DNA from: GCA-2731375 sp964344935
Lineage (GTDB): Bacteria; Pseudomonadota; Alphaproteobacteria; GCA-2731375
NCBI GenBank assembly: GCA_964344935.1
Contig: CAYFPL010000001.1
Coordinates: 1,054,001-1,118,000 of the forward strand
Length of the DNA: 64,000 nucleotides
Direction of reading: 5' to 3'
Positions 38,496 through 47,953 of this stretch are shown piece by piece. The position numbers were made by a program, and so were the translations under genes. The notes under the pieces were generated by a model, which saw only the letters and a list, made by a program, of their open reading frames with translations, had not been told where the DNA came from and searched no databases. How positions within the stretch are numbered: position 1 is the first letter of the stretch; every line of letters begins with the position of its first letter.

Positions 38496-38673
38496 AACGG
38501 ATTTCGGCGGTGTGCTTCGACTCAAAAGGGGCACCTTTCATTGATTTGAATTTCTGCAATATCACAATTTTGCCGCAAATTTATTATGCATTTCCTGATC
38601 CAATTCAGAGGTGATTGCGCTAGAGTCCCTTCAGACGGAGGAAAAAATTGGACATTTTTGGGGACGGCCGGCC

Positions 38674-41001
38674 ATGACGAACAGCCGGACCGGTATAGGC
38701 GCGGCAATGCCGCGTAAGGAAGACCGGCGTTTCCTGATGGGGACAGGTCAGTTCAGCGACGACATCATGGTGCCAGGCGCCCTGGCCGCCGTTGTTCTGC
38801 GTGCGCCATTGCCCCATGCCGACATCGCGGCGATCGACATCGACGCGGCGCAGGAGTCAGACGGCGTGCGCGCCGTACTAACGGCCGCGGACTTGGAAGG
38901 GGAAATTACAGGGCCGATTCCATCCTTTTCGAACGTTCCCCCCTTTGACGTGGGCCGGAAGAACGGCGGTGGCGCAGCAGAGGCGGCGCAATTCCCCCTG
39001 GCGCGCAACCGGGTACGTTATCTCGGCGAACCCGTTGCCTTCATCGTCGCCGACAGTTTGCATCAAGCCCAGGATGCAGCGGAACTGATCCATGTGGAGT
39101 ACCGACCGCTGCAGGCGGTGATGGAGATTGACGACGCCCTTGATCCGGCCGCCGAACAGATTTGGCCGGACGCGCCGGGCAACACATCATTCACCTGGTC
39201 CACCGGCGCGAAGGCCGCAACCGACGCCGCATTTGACAGCGCCGACCACATCGCACGCCTGCGTTTGATAAACAATCGGGTGGTGATCAACTTCATGGAG
39301 CCGCGATCGGCCGTCGCCTCCCACGACCCGGACAGCGGTCGCCTGACCCTGCAGGCGGGCTGCCAATCGGCCCATGGCATGCGCGGCAGCCTGGCCGGCC
39401 TGTTGGGAATCGAGGAAGAAAACCTGCATGTTGTGGTGCCCGATACCGGCGGTGGCTTCGGTGCCCGGGGCGGCGTCTATCCGGAATTCCTTCTTGCCTT
39501 GGTCGCGGCCCGGCGCCTGGGCCAACCAGTGAAATGGACGGCCAGCCGTGGCGAGTCGTTCTTGAGCGACTATCAGGCCCGCGACCACATCATCCAAGGC
39601 GAACTCGCCCTCAATAGCGAGGGACGGTTCTTGGGCCTGCGGATCGCTGCAGATTGGCGCCACGGCGCCTATTTGACCGGCCGCAGCATGTGGATCATGG
39701 CACACTACTTTTCGCAGGTCCTGGGCGGCAGCTATCGCATGCCGGCGGGGCATCTCAGCCTGCGCGGCATCGTCACCAATACGACGCCGCAAGCTGCCTA
39801 TCGTGGCATCGGCCGGCTTGAGGCGAACTATATCCTGGAACGCCTGATCAACCAGGCGGCGGTGGGGATGAACCTAGACCCGGTGGACCTGCGCCGGGGA
39901 AATCTGTTGCAGGCCGCCGATCTGCCTTGGTGCACGCCGGGCGGCGCCCTGATCACTTCAGGCGGGTTCAAGGACAACCTCGACCGCGCTGTGAAGTTGG
40001 CCGGTTGGCAGGATGCGCCGACGCGGCGCGACCGCGCGGCGGCGCGCGGTCTGCTCCACGGCATCGGTTTAGCCATGTATGCGGAAAACGATGGCAGCAC
40101 ACCCAGCGAATTCGCGGAGATCGCCGTCCAAGGCGATGGCAAGGTGGTGGCATATATGGGTACGCAGGATTTCGGCATGGGCCATGCAACCATGTATTCC
40201 CAGATCCTTTCAGACCAGCTTGGGGTTGCTTTCGAAGCCGTCGACGTGGTCTTCGGTGACACCGACCGGGTCGCCCGTGGTATGGGTTCCCATGGCTCCC
40301 GCTCGGCCCGCATGGGCGGCGGCGCAGCAGTAAAAAGCGCCGAAAAGGTGATCGAAACGGCGCGCGTGCGGGCAGCCGAGATGATGGAAGCAGCGGTCGC
40401 TGATTTGGAGTTTGCCTCTGGACGTTTCACCATCGCCGGCACCGACCGCTCGGTGACCTTGTTTGACGTCGCCGCGCAAATCGAGGCGGATGGCGGCTCG
40501 CTGGCCGAAGAGGCTGACTTCAACGTCGGGGCCGAGGTGGTATCCAACGGCGTACATGTGTGCGAACTGACCGTGGATCCCGCTGACGGCGCCATCTACC
40601 TGGAGAACTACACCGTCGTCGCCGACGTGGGCCGCATCGTCAATCCGATCATCGTCGAAGGCCAGGTGCACGGCGGAATCGCCCAGGGCATCGGCCAAGC
40701 CTTATTGGAAGATGTGGTCTATGAGGCGGACGGCGGCCAAACCTTGAGTGGCAGCTTTATGGACTACTGCCTGCCCAGGGCCGATAACCTGCCAAGCTTC
40801 AACATAGCTTTCAACGAGGTGGTGGAAGCGGACAATCCGGTCGGTGCCAAGGGCGCGGGCGAGAGCGCCACCACGGGCGCGCCGGCCGCGGTGATGAATG
40901 CCTTGGCGGACGCTTTGCGCAGCGCCGGCGCGGAACCGGTGGACATGCCGGCCACGCCAGAGAAGGTCTGGCGCGCCTTGCGCGACGCGGGCACCGCTTA
41001 A
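38674..41001 (+). CDS. Xanthine dehydrogenase/CoxL-family molybdopterin-binding large subunit
   Basis: A 775-residue molybdenum hydroxylase large subunit. The N-terminal Ald_Xan_dh a/b hammerhead is visible (RKEDRRFLMGTGQFSDDIMV, VRYLGEPVAFIVADSLHQAQ). The Mo-cofactor domains include DTGGGFGARGGVYPEFLLAL, QAAYRGIGRLEANYI (the AYRGxGR type, not the AYRCSFR loop of true CO dehydrogenase), TQDFGMGHATMYSQIL, and the active-site glutamate region KGAGESATTGAPAAVMNAL. It probably hydroxylates an aldehyde or N-heterocycle. No FAD or [2Fe-2S] subunit gene is adjacent, so partners must be encoded elsewhere. It is followed by an MFS pump 33 bases downstream. Confidence 0.9.
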   Translation: MTNSRTGIGAAMPRKEDRRFLMGTGQFSDDIMVPGALAAVVLRAPLPHADIAAIDIDAAQESDGVRAVLTAADLEGEITGPIPSFSNVPPFDVGRKNGGGAAEAAQFPLARNRVRYLGEPVAFIVADSLHQAQDAAELIHVEYRPLQAVMEIDDALDPAAEQIWPDAPGNTSFTWSTGAKAATDAAFDSADHIARLRLINNRVVINFMEPRSAVASHDPDSGRLTLQAGCQSAHGMRGSLAGLLGIEEENLHVVVPDTGGGFGARGGVYPEFLLALVAARRLGQPVKWTASRGESFLSDYQARDHIIQGELALNSEGRFLGLRIAADWRHGAYLTGRSMWIMAHYFSQVLGGSYRMPAGHLSLRGIVTNTTPQAAYRGIGRLEANYILERLINQAAVGMNLDPVDLRRGNLLQAADLPWCTPGGALITSGGFKDNLDRAVKLAGWQDAPTRRDRAAARGLLHGIGLAMYAENDGSTPSEFAEIAVQGDGKVVAYMGTQDFGMGHATMYSQILSDQLGVAFEAVDVVFGDTDRVARGMGSHGSRSARMGGGAAVKSAEKVIETARVRAAEMMEAAVADLEFASGRFTIAGTDRSVTLFDVAAQIEADGGSLAEEADFNVGAEVVSNGVHVCELTVDPADGAIYLENYTVVADVGRIVNPIIVEGQVHGGIAQGIGQALLEDVVYEADGGQTLSGSFMDYCLPRADNLPSFNIAFNEVVEADNPVGAKGAGESATTGAPAAVMNALADALRSAGAEPVDMPATPEKVWRALRDAGTA

Positions 41002-41034
41002 CACCGCTGCCGGCCCTGGGGCGGCCGAAGAACC

Positions 41035-42531
41035 ATGCGTTCATTCACCCTGCGGCAATGGCTAATCCTGTTCACGGTTCAGTTCGCCACGTTGCTGTTC
41101 GGCGCCACTATGACGTCAGTCGCGGTGATCCTGCCGCAGATGAAAGGCGCCCTGTCCGCAACCCAGGACCAGGTCAGTTGGATCATTACCTTCAATCTGG
41201 TGGCGACTGCAATCGCCACGCCGTTGACCGGCTGGCTCGCCTCAAAATTCGGCTGGCGCAATCTGATGATGAGCGCCATCGCCGGCTTCACGGGTTTCTC
41301 GGTGCTCGCCGGCATGGCCGACAGCCTGGAAGTCATGCTGGTCACCCGCGTATTTCAAGGCCTGTTCGGCGCGCCCATATTCCCCCTCGGGCAAGCCATC
41401 ATCCTGGCCAGCTTTAGCCGTGCCCAACACCCGTTGGTTCTCATGGCCTGGGGTGTGGGCGGTGTCATGGGGCCCATCTTGGGACCCCTGTTCGGCGGCT
41501 TGATCGCGGAGATGCTGAACTGGCGGTGGGCCTTCTACATGATGCTACCCCTTGGCATGATCGCCATCCTCTTTGCCTTTGCCGCCCTGTCGAACGAGGA
41601 GAAAAGCGCAGCCCGGCGGTTCGATTATCTGGGCTTTATCATCGTCGCCATCGCCATCGGCGCAACCCAGTTAATGTTCGATAGAGGCCAGCGCCTCGAC
41701 TGGCTGGAATCTTTTGAAATCCAGCTGGAACTGCTCCTGGCCGTTGTCTTCTTTTACCTCTTCATCGTACACATCCTGACCACCAGGAATGCTCTGTTCG
41801 AACCGGCCACCTTCCTCGACCGCAACTTCACCATCGGCCTCACGATCGTAACCATCATGGGCATGCTGCAATACACGCCTATGGTGCTGTTTCCGCCCCT
41901 GTTGCAGGAACTGCGCGGCTACCCTGATTCCATTGTCGGCTATCTGCTCGCCGCCCGGGGCCTGGGAAATCTCATCAGCTTCACATTCGTGGTGCAGTTC
42001 ACCCGCTTCAGCCCCCGCCTTTGCCTCTTTACCGGCCTGGCGACCCAGGCGGTGGCCGGGTATTGGATGTCTTCGCTGGACATCAACATGACGTCGGCGG
42101 ATGTGTTCTGGAGCAATATCCTCCACGGCATCGGTTTCGGCACCGCCTATACGCCCATGGCGGTATTGACCTTTTCAACCCTTCCCCTGCGCCTTTTGAC
42201 TCAGGCCAATGCCATTTTCGCCCTCTTGCGCCTATTGGGCAGCAGCATCTTCATTGCCATAACGATCGTGGTGTTCTTCCGCACCGCCGCACACGCCAGC
42301 GTCAATCTGGTCAGCCTGATCGATGCCTTCGACCCCCGCAATCTGGGCGCATGGACCGCTATGCTGGGCGGCGTCGATCAAACGGCATTGCAATTGCGGC
42401 TTTCAGCGGAAGTACGACAGCAGGCTTCCATGATCGGTTACATCAACGGCTTTCATCTACTCACCCTGGCCTCGATCGTGGCCGCACCACTGGCATTCCT
42501 GTTCGTCACCCGACGCACGGCCGACGGCTAG
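41035..42531 (+). CDS. DHA2-family MFS multidrug transporter (EmrB-like)
   Basis: The 498-residue protein has about 14 membrane segments and the DHA2 drug:proton antiporter motifs: QVSWIITFNLVATAIATPLT (TM2), GWLASKFGWRNLMMSAIAGF (motif A region), VTRVFQGLFGAPIFPLGQAI (motif B with Arg) and MAWGVGGVMGPILGPLFGG (motif C, antiporter signature). DHA2 members usually work with an EmrA-type adaptor, which is not present here. It follows the CoxL-like gene closely, so it may export the substrate or product of that enzyme. Its stop overlaps the stop of the convergent amidase (CTAG). Confidence 0.92.
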   Translation: MRSFTLRQWLILFTVQFATLLFGATMTSVAVILPQMKGALSATQDQVSWIITFNLVATAIATPLTGWLASKFGWRNLMMSAIAGFTGFSVLAGMADSLEVMLVTRVFQGLFGAPIFPLGQAIILASFSRAQHPLVLMAWGVGGVMGPILGPLFGGLIAEMLNWRWAFYMMLPLGMIAILFAFAALSNEEKSAARRFDYLGFIIVAIAIGATQLMFDRGQRLDWLESFEIQLELLLAVVFFYLFIVHILTTRNALFEPATFLDRNFTIGLTIVTIMGMLQYTPMVLFPPLLQELRGYPDSIVGYLLAARGLGNLISFTFVVQFTRFSPRLCLFTGLATQAVAGYWMSSLDINMTSADVFWSNILHGIGFGTAYTPMAVLTFSTLPLRLLTQANAIFALLRLLGSSIFIAITIVVFFRTAAHASVNLVSLIDAFDPRNLGAWTAMLGGVDQTALQLRLSAEVRQQASMIGYINGFHLLTLASIVAAPLAFLFVTRRTADG

Positions 42532-43970
42532 TCTGCCGCCAATTCCGGCCAATGATGCGCCCACGGGTGAGCCTGTTCGATCATGGCGGCGAGGCGGATG
42601 ATCCCGGCATCCCCCATCATGGGACCAACGATTTGGACGCCGGCCGGCAGGCCGTCGCTCATTATGCCACAGGGCACGGTGATGGCGGGATGGCCGGTCA
42701 TGTTGAAAGGATGGGTATAGGGATACCATGTCTGCCGGATACCGCCCGCCGTCTGGTTGCCGATGGTGATCGGATCATAAAAATCATGGTCGGCTGCCAG
42801 GGCGGTGCGGCTGAGCGTGGGCATCATCAGAAAATCCACGTCAGCGAACCAGGACTGGATGCGGCGGTAGAGCTGGGTGCGGAAGGTGATGGCCCGCTGC
42901 AATTCCACCGCCGAATAGGTCTTCCCTTCTTCGATACCGCGCAACAATGTGGGCGTCATACGGTCGGCAAATTCCGCCAGTTTGTCTTCGAACCGGGCCA
43001 CCCAAAGGGATTGGGTAATCACCAGCCAATAGGGTTCCGTATTTTCGAACGGCTCATCCATGATGACGATCTCGGCCCCCCGTTGCGCCAGGGTTTCCCG
43101 GCGATCCAGGCAGGCAGCCATGATCTCGCCATCGACCAGGTCGTTGCCCATATGGCTCAGCCAGCCAATCCTGACACCTTCGAGATCCCCCACTCCCTTC
43201 GCGGCGGCAACATAGTCCTCCTTGGGCAATCCATGGGAATGGGGATCACGGGGGTGCGGTCCGGCCATGACGGACAGCATCAGCGCCGTATCCGCCACCG
43301 TGCGCGCCATGGGTCCATTATTGGAGAAATTGCCGAAACCGTCCGGCGCGGTGTCGTGGGGGACCAGGCCTAGGGTCCCCTTCATGCCAACCACGCCGCA
43401 GCAGGCAGCGGGGATGCGGATCGAACCACCCGCGTCTGTGCCGATGGACAGTGGCGCCATGCCGGCAGCCAGGGCGGCGGCCGATCCACCCGAAGAACCG
43501 CCCGAAGTACGGCTACGATCCCAGGGATTTAATGTCCTGCCAAACAGGGGAGATTCGTTCATGGGCTTATGACCGAATTCCGGCGTCGAGACCTTGCCCA
43601 CCAGCACCGCGCCCGCCGCCTTCATGCGGGCGACGACCGGTGCATCCGCTGCGGGGACGTTATGTTCCAGAATCGCGGAGGCGTAGGTGGTACGCACGCC
43701 CTCGGTATCCACCAGATCCTTGACCGTGTAGGGAACACCTAGAAGGGGCGGCAGGTCGCTGGCATTGCCATCGCGCAACAGGCCCTCGGCCGCCGCCGCC
43801 TCTGCCCGGGCCCGTTCTGTGCTGACTGTGATGAAGGCATTCAGCTCCGGGTCGGTTTTGTCGATATGCGCCAGAGTCGTCTCCAGGACGTCGGTCGGTG
43901 TGACATCGCCGGCCCTGATCCTGGCTGCCAATTCGACCGCCGAAAGCTGGATGATATCTTTCCCGTTCAT
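42528..43970 (-). CDS. Amidase (amidase signature family)
   Basis: The 480-residue hydrolase has the complete Ser-cisSer-Lys triad of the amidase signature family: K84 in LGVPYTVKDLVDTEGV, S159 in TSGGSSGGSAAALAAGM and nucleophile S183 in SIGTDAGGSIRIPAA. It resembles the bacterial amidases acting on varied aliphatic or aromatic amides rather than GatA, since the GatB/C partners are missing. The ATG at 43970 has GGGGAA eight bases upstream. It is divergent from a phosphotransferase-like gene (80 bases between starts). Confidence 0.92.
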   Translation of the reverse strand: MNGKDIIQLSAVELAARIRAGDVTPTDVLETTLAHIDKTDPELNAFITVSTERARAEAAAAEGLLRDGNASDLPPLLGVPYTVKDLVDTEGVRTTYASAILEHNVPAADAPVVARMKAAGAVLVGKVSTPEFGHKPMNESPLFGRTLNPWDRSRTSGGSSGGSAAALAAGMAPLSIGTDAGGSIRIPAACCGVVGMKGTLGLVPHDTAPDGFGNFSNNGPMARTVADTALMLSVMAGPHPRDPHSHGLPKEDYVAAAKGVGDLEGVRIGWLSHMGNDLVDGEIMAACLDRRETLAQRGAEIVIMDEPFENTEPYWLVITQSLWVARFEDKLAEFADRMTPTLLRGIEEGKTYSAVELQRAITFRTQLYRRIQSWFADVDFLMMPTLSRTALAADHDFYDPITIGNQTAGGIRQTWYPYTHPFNMTGHPAITVPCGIMSDGLPAGVQIVGPMMGDAGIIRLAAMIEQAHPWAHHWPELAAD

Positions 43971-44050
43971 GGCACATTCCCCTAGTTGGCAACGTTTGCC
44001 GCAGAATACATGGTTTTGTTGCCGCCACACCCCGCCTATGACAAGTTGAG

Positions 44051-45448
44051 ATGATGGAGAGAGAACTCGAGGCGGTCCTGAAACGTGAAATTGCCGGCTG
44101 CCGCGCTCTGTTGTCGGCAGAACGGCTTTCGGGCGGCGCCAGCCAGGAAACCTACCGCCTGACCATCGTCGATAACGATGATGGCCAGCAGCTTTTGGCT
44201 ATGCGCCGGGCGCCGGGTGGAGAGGCTTTCCAGAGCACGTCCTACAATCCAGGTCTGGCGACGGAAGCACTTTTGATGCAAGTGGCCCAGACGGCCGGCG
44301 TACCGGAACCGGATATTCATTATGTCCTGCAGGAGAGCGATGGCCTGGGTGACGGCTTCATCATGTCTTGGCTGGAAGGGGAGGCCCTGGGCGCGCGCAT
44401 CGTGCGCTCACCGGATCTGGCGGCGGTTCGGCCCAAGCTGGCTTTCGAATGCGGCCAGATTCTCGCCCGCATTCACGGCATCGATCTCGCCGCCACGGGC
44501 CTGCAGGACCGTCTGGTCACCATGGCGCCCGAGAAATACGTGCGCGATATGTGGGAGCGCTACCAGACCTACAATACGCCGCAGCCCATGATTGACTATG
44601 CCGCCCGCTGGCTATTGGAGAGCCTGCCCGAAGACCCGCCATTGGCCCTGGTCCACAACGATTTCCGCAACGGCAATCTGATGGTCTCCCCCAACGGCAT
44701 CGTCGCGGTGCTGGATTGGGAAGTGGCACATATCGGTGATCCCATGCGGGATCTGGGCTGGATCTGCACCAACTCCTGGCGCTTCGGTTCGGACCTGCCC
44801 GTGGGCGGATTCGGCACATACGAGGATCTATTCTCGGGTTATGAGAGCATCACCGGCCTGCCGGTCGATCCCGAACGGGTGAAGTTCTGGGAGGTCTTCG
44901 GCTCGTTCTGGTGGGCCATCGGCTGTCTTTCCATGGCCGAACATTACCGTACCGGGCCGGACAACACGGTGGAGCGACCCGGCATCGGGCGGCGGACGTC
45001 GGAATGCCAGGTGGATTGCGTCAACCTGCTGATACCCGGGCCGGTGACATTAGTGAAGGATCACGACGACACCTCTAGCGAAATGCCGCGCATCAATGAA
45101 CTGCTGATTAGTGTCCGCGACTTCCTGCACGGCGATGTCATGGCGGCGACCGAAGGCCGTACGAATTTCCTATCCCGCGTGGCCGGAAATTCCCTGGATA
45201 TCGTGCTGCGGGACCAGGCCCTTGGTCCCGAACACCGGCGCTTGGAATATGATCGACTCAAGATACTTCTCGATACTGATGACAGCCTGGAAGAATTGCG
45301 TTGGCGCCTGACAAACGGCTTGCGCTCGGGCGAAATTGCGTTGGAATGCCCTGGATTGGCGGAACACCTGCGTCAGACCGTCGTCAACCAGATCGCCATC
45401 GATCAGCCGAAATATTCCGGCTTCAAACGGGCCGTGGCAGCCGAATAG
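44051..45448 (+). CDS. Aminoglycoside-phosphotransferase-like protein (acyl-CoA-linked APH family)
   Basis: The 465-residue protein carries an APH kinase fold in its first 300 residues: LSGGASQETYRLTIVDNDDG (N-lobe), FIMSWLEGEALGARIV (hinge), catalytic loop LVHNDFRNGNLMVSPNG, metal aspartate VAVLDWEVAHIGDPMRDLGW. This pattern is that of bacterial proteins related to the ACAD10/11 kinase domain, which occur near acyl-CoA metabolism genes. The C-terminal 150 residues form an additional helical domain (LLISVRDFLHGDVMAA onward) not found in plain APH enzymes. Substrate unknown, perhaps a hydroxy-acyl compound. Two adjacent ATG codons are possible starts. Confidence 0.85.
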   Translation: MMERELEAVLKREIAGCRALLSAERLSGGASQETYRLTIVDNDDGQQLLAMRRAPGGEAFQSTSYNPGLATEALLMQVAQTAGVPEPDIHYVLQESDGLGDGFIMSWLEGEALGARIVRSPDLAAVRPKLAFECGQILARIHGIDLAATGLQDRLVTMAPEKYVRDMWERYQTYNTPQPMIDYAARWLLESLPEDPPLALVHNDFRNGNLMVSPNGIVAVLDWEVAHIGDPMRDLGWICTNSWRFGSDLPVGGFGTYEDLFSGYESITGLPVDPERVKFWEVFGSFWWAIGCLSMAEHYRTGPDNTVERPGIGRRTSECQVDCVNLLIPGPVTLVKDHDDTSSEMPRINELLISVRDFLHGDVMAATEGRTNFLSRVAGNSLDIVLRDQALGPEHRRLEYDRLKILLDTDDSLEELRWRLTNGLRSGEIALECPGLAEHLRQTVVNQIAIDQPKYSGFKRAVAAE

Positions 45449-45466
45449 CCGGGCTGCCAACCACGT

Positions 45467-46468
45467 TCAAATATCGGTCGCCAGATGGAACAGGCAATCG
45501 CCCCGCTCGACCCTGGCCGGGATGCGTTCGCAGATCACCAGGCCGTCATGCTCGAAGTGACAGATGCTTGGCTCGACCCAAGGAGTTTCGGGGTGATGGA
45601 TGGCACCGGCGGCATCGCCCTTTTTAACTTCGTCCAGCAGGTTCACAAACGGCTCGAACAGGCCCTCGTCGCGGGCATAGACGAAATAGTCCGAACCGAC
45701 GAGCTCCATCAGCCGCATGCCCCGCACTGCGTCCGGTTCGTAGCCGGGCAATAGGCCAATATGATTTAGCAAACGGCGAACGCCACGTTCGGCCAGGGCC
45801 AGAATTTCCGGCGTGACAGTGCCGGAGCCGCCTAGTTCCGTCGTCAGCGCCAGGACATCCTTGCGCCATGCCGCTGCGGAAGACACTCGCGGGTCGCTGC
45901 GACCGCCGAAGATAAAACCGTAAGGGGCATCGAAGGAAACTTGCAATGCTTCCAGTGCCGCCTCCTGCTCTGGCGTATCGCCGCGCTTTCGCAGCACCGT
46001 GGCGGGGTAACGGAGCGAGCTGCCGCCGGAATGCAGATCGAAGAAATAATCGCACAGCGGCAACAGCACCTCTTCAATGTAATGGGCGATCATATCGGTT
46101 GGGTTGCCCTGTCGGTCGCCCGGGAAACTGCGGTTCAGATTACCTTCATCAAAGGGCGATGTGCGCAGACCCGCATGGGCGGCGGGATAGTTGGCCATGG
46201 GCAGGATGATCAGGCGGCCCTGAACCTGGTCCGGCGACAGCTCGCGGCACAACTTACTCAGGGCCACTTGACCTTCGTACTCGTCACCATGGTTGCCCGA
46301 CATCATCAGCGCCGTTGGGCCCTGGCCGTTCTTGAACATGACGACGGGCACCGGGATCCAGCCATAGGCGGAGCGATGCACCGAATAGGGCAGACGCAAG
46401 AAGCCTTCCTGCCGGCCGTCCTGGTCAAAATCGATCTCGCTTTGTATCAGTGAAAGGTTCTCAGACAT
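45467..46468 (-). CDS. Succinylglutamate desuccinylase/aspartoacylase family zinc hydrolase
   Basis: The 333-residue M14-like metallohydrolase has zinc ligands H60 and E63 in MMSGNHGDEYEG and H146 in YFFDLHSGGSS, plus the substrate-binding NLNRSFPG (asparagine-arginine) motif. It resembles AstE/aspartoacylase-like deacylases and DoeB, the N-acetyl-diaminobutyrate deacetylase of ectoine degradation, but the other ectoine genes are absent, so only the family is assigned. It is followed on the same strand, upstream, by the rearranged CoA-transferase (nine-base gap), indicating co-transcription. Confidence 0.87.
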   Translation of the reverse strand: MSENLSLIQSEIDFDQDGRQEGFLRLPYSVHRSAYGWIPVPVVMFKNGQGPTALMMSGNHGDEYEGQVALSKLCRELSPDQVQGRLIILPMANYPAAHAGLRTSPFDEGNLNRSFPGDRQGNPTDMIAHYIEEVLLPLCDYFFDLHSGGSSLRYPATVLRKRGDTPEQEAALEALQVSFDAPYGFIFGGRSDPRVSSAAAWRKDVLALTTELGGSGTVTPEILALAERGVRRLLNHIGLLPGYEPDAVRGMRLMELVGSDYFVYARDEGLFEPFVNLLDEVKKGDAAGAIHHPETPWVEPSICHFEHDGLVICERIPARVERGDCLFHLATDI

Positions 46469-46477
46469 TCGCGTTAT

Positions 46478-47875
46478 TCAGTTCAACCATTCTGCCCGAT
46501 CCGCACCCAGAGCCGGAGACGGCCGAGACCATCCGGGCACCGTCTCCGAAAACCGCACCACAGGTGCCAAATGGCGGATCGGGCCATATGCAGTATCGCT
46601 GTCCATCTGAAGGGCGGCGGCTTCCTGTTCCGTGTGGCCCAGGTCATCGCCGTCATAGTCCACCCGGCCCTGGCGGTAGAGAAACATGCCGGACTGGCAA
46701 AGCGAGACCTTGACGTGATAGCTGCCGCCCATCACGGCCCGGCGGGCCAGGGCCAGCAGGATACCGTAAGCACCCAGGTATCCAGTGGTGTAGTCACAGG
46801 CAGGCGCCGGCAATAACTTCGGATCGCCCCCTTCGCCGTTTTCGAGACAAATGCCGCTGACGGTCTGGGCCACCTGCTCCCATCCGGCCCGATCAGCAAA
46901 GGGGCCGTGCTGGCCGTAGCAATTGATCGATGTGTAAATCAAACCGGGCCGCAATTCCGCCAGCTCGGCTGGGCCAAAACCGCGCCGATCCAATACGCCC
47001 GGGCGGTAGCCTTGGGAAAACACATCCGCCCGGCGCACTAGTTCTCGCAGCCGCCCCGCCTCGTCTTCGCGGTTTAGGTCCAGGAAACAACTGCGTTTGC
47101 CGTGGGACAGATCGATGACGAAGTTCTTGATTTGCGGGATACCTTTGGCCGCCACCATCAATACATCAGCACCGTGTTCCGCACAGGTCCTTGCCGCCAC
47201 GGGGCCAGCCAGAATGCGGGTTAGATCGAGGACCCGGACGCCACCCAAGGGTAGGCCATCGGCTGGAAACGGCTCGGGATCGCTGTCGCCGATCTTCTCG
47301 ATCTCCACCACCGGTTGGGCCGCCAATGCTTTGCCGTGCGGGTGGGCCAGCCATTCATCGTGGCTGCGCACCATGCCGCCACAGGCCCGCGCCTCGGCGA
47401 TGGCCTCTTCCAACTCCAGGGCATCCCACTTGGCCACAGCCTCGGCCACACCTTCGCGGCTGCCCTCGCATTTGAGAACGCTGAGCACACGGTCCTTCAG
47501 GTGTGCCAGGCCGAAATGGGGCAGGAACCAGCGGCCATCCTTGGCCGCAAACGGCTGGGTGATCAGGTAATTGGCGTCCGCCGCCGGCGAATTGCCATAG
47601 GTCTCGCAAGTGCCATCCGGCTTGCGCGCCTGTAGGAAGGCGTAGCTTTTCAAGGCAGCGGCGGCATGGCGCACATCGATGGAGACGTCCTGCCGCCGCC
47701 CGGTCTTCTGCTCCCAGATGTCCGAGACCGCGACGCCGATTGCTGCCAATACCGCCGCGCCGGTCTCGCCAATCTTAAAACGGCTGGAAAAGACCGGGTC
47801 GGAACCCGTGATCGCCACATTGCCTGGGTCGCCGCGCTCGCGGATTTTCATAAGTTCATCGAAAGCGGCGTTCAT
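46478..47875 (-). CDS. CoA-transferase family III protein with rearranged halves
   Basis: A 465-residue protein related to CaiB/BaiF CoA-transferases, but in unusual order. The canonical N-terminus (GGVRVLDLTRILAGPVAART) only starts at residue 211. Residues 1-205 instead look like the middle and C-terminal part of another copy: IGETGAAVLAAIGVAVSDIW and TGRRQDVSIDVRHAAAAL match the region after the catalytic aspartate. The real catalytic aspartate is probably D361 in PACDYTTGYLGAYGIL, whereas the first half has E37 at the matching place. So the gene encodes two complementary partial copies. The ATG at 47875 has GGAG 12 bases upstream. It precedes the aspartoacylase-like gene in an operon. Confidence 0.82.
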   Translation of the reverse strand: MNAAFDELMKIRERGDPGNVAITGSDPVFSSRFKIGETGAAVLAAIGVAVSDIWEQKTGRRQDVSIDVRHAAAALKSYAFLQARKPDGTCETYGNSPAADANYLITQPFAAKDGRWFLPHFGLAHLKDRVLSVLKCEGSREGVAEAVAKWDALELEEAIAEARACGGMVRSHDEWLAHPHGKALAAQPVVEIEKIGDSDPEPFPADGLPLGGVRVLDLTRILAGPVAARTCAEHGADVLMVAAKGIPQIKNFVIDLSHGKRSCFLDLNREDEAGRLRELVRRADVFSQGYRPGVLDRRGFGPAELAELRPGLIYTSINCYGQHGPFADRAGWEQVAQTVSGICLENGEGGDPKLLPAPACDYTTGYLGAYGILLALARRAVMGGSYHVKVSLCQSGMFLYRQGRVDYDGDDLGHTEQEAAALQMDSDTAYGPIRHLAPVVRFSETVPGWSRPSPALGADRAEWLN

Positions 47876-47953
47876 AATGATCAAACTCCAAGAGCGACTA
47901 AGCGGCAGCAATCTATTCCGAAGACGAACTCAAAAGACCGCTGGTATGTCGAG

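Noticed and set aside
42021..43373. 450-codon plus-strand frame across the MFS and amidase genes
   Set aside because: It overlaps two clear protein families in other frames and has a low-complexity composition without recognisable domains.
45467..46468. Ectoine degradation gene doeB
   Set aside because: Family similarity exists, but doeA, doeC, doeD and the ectoine transporter are missing nearby.
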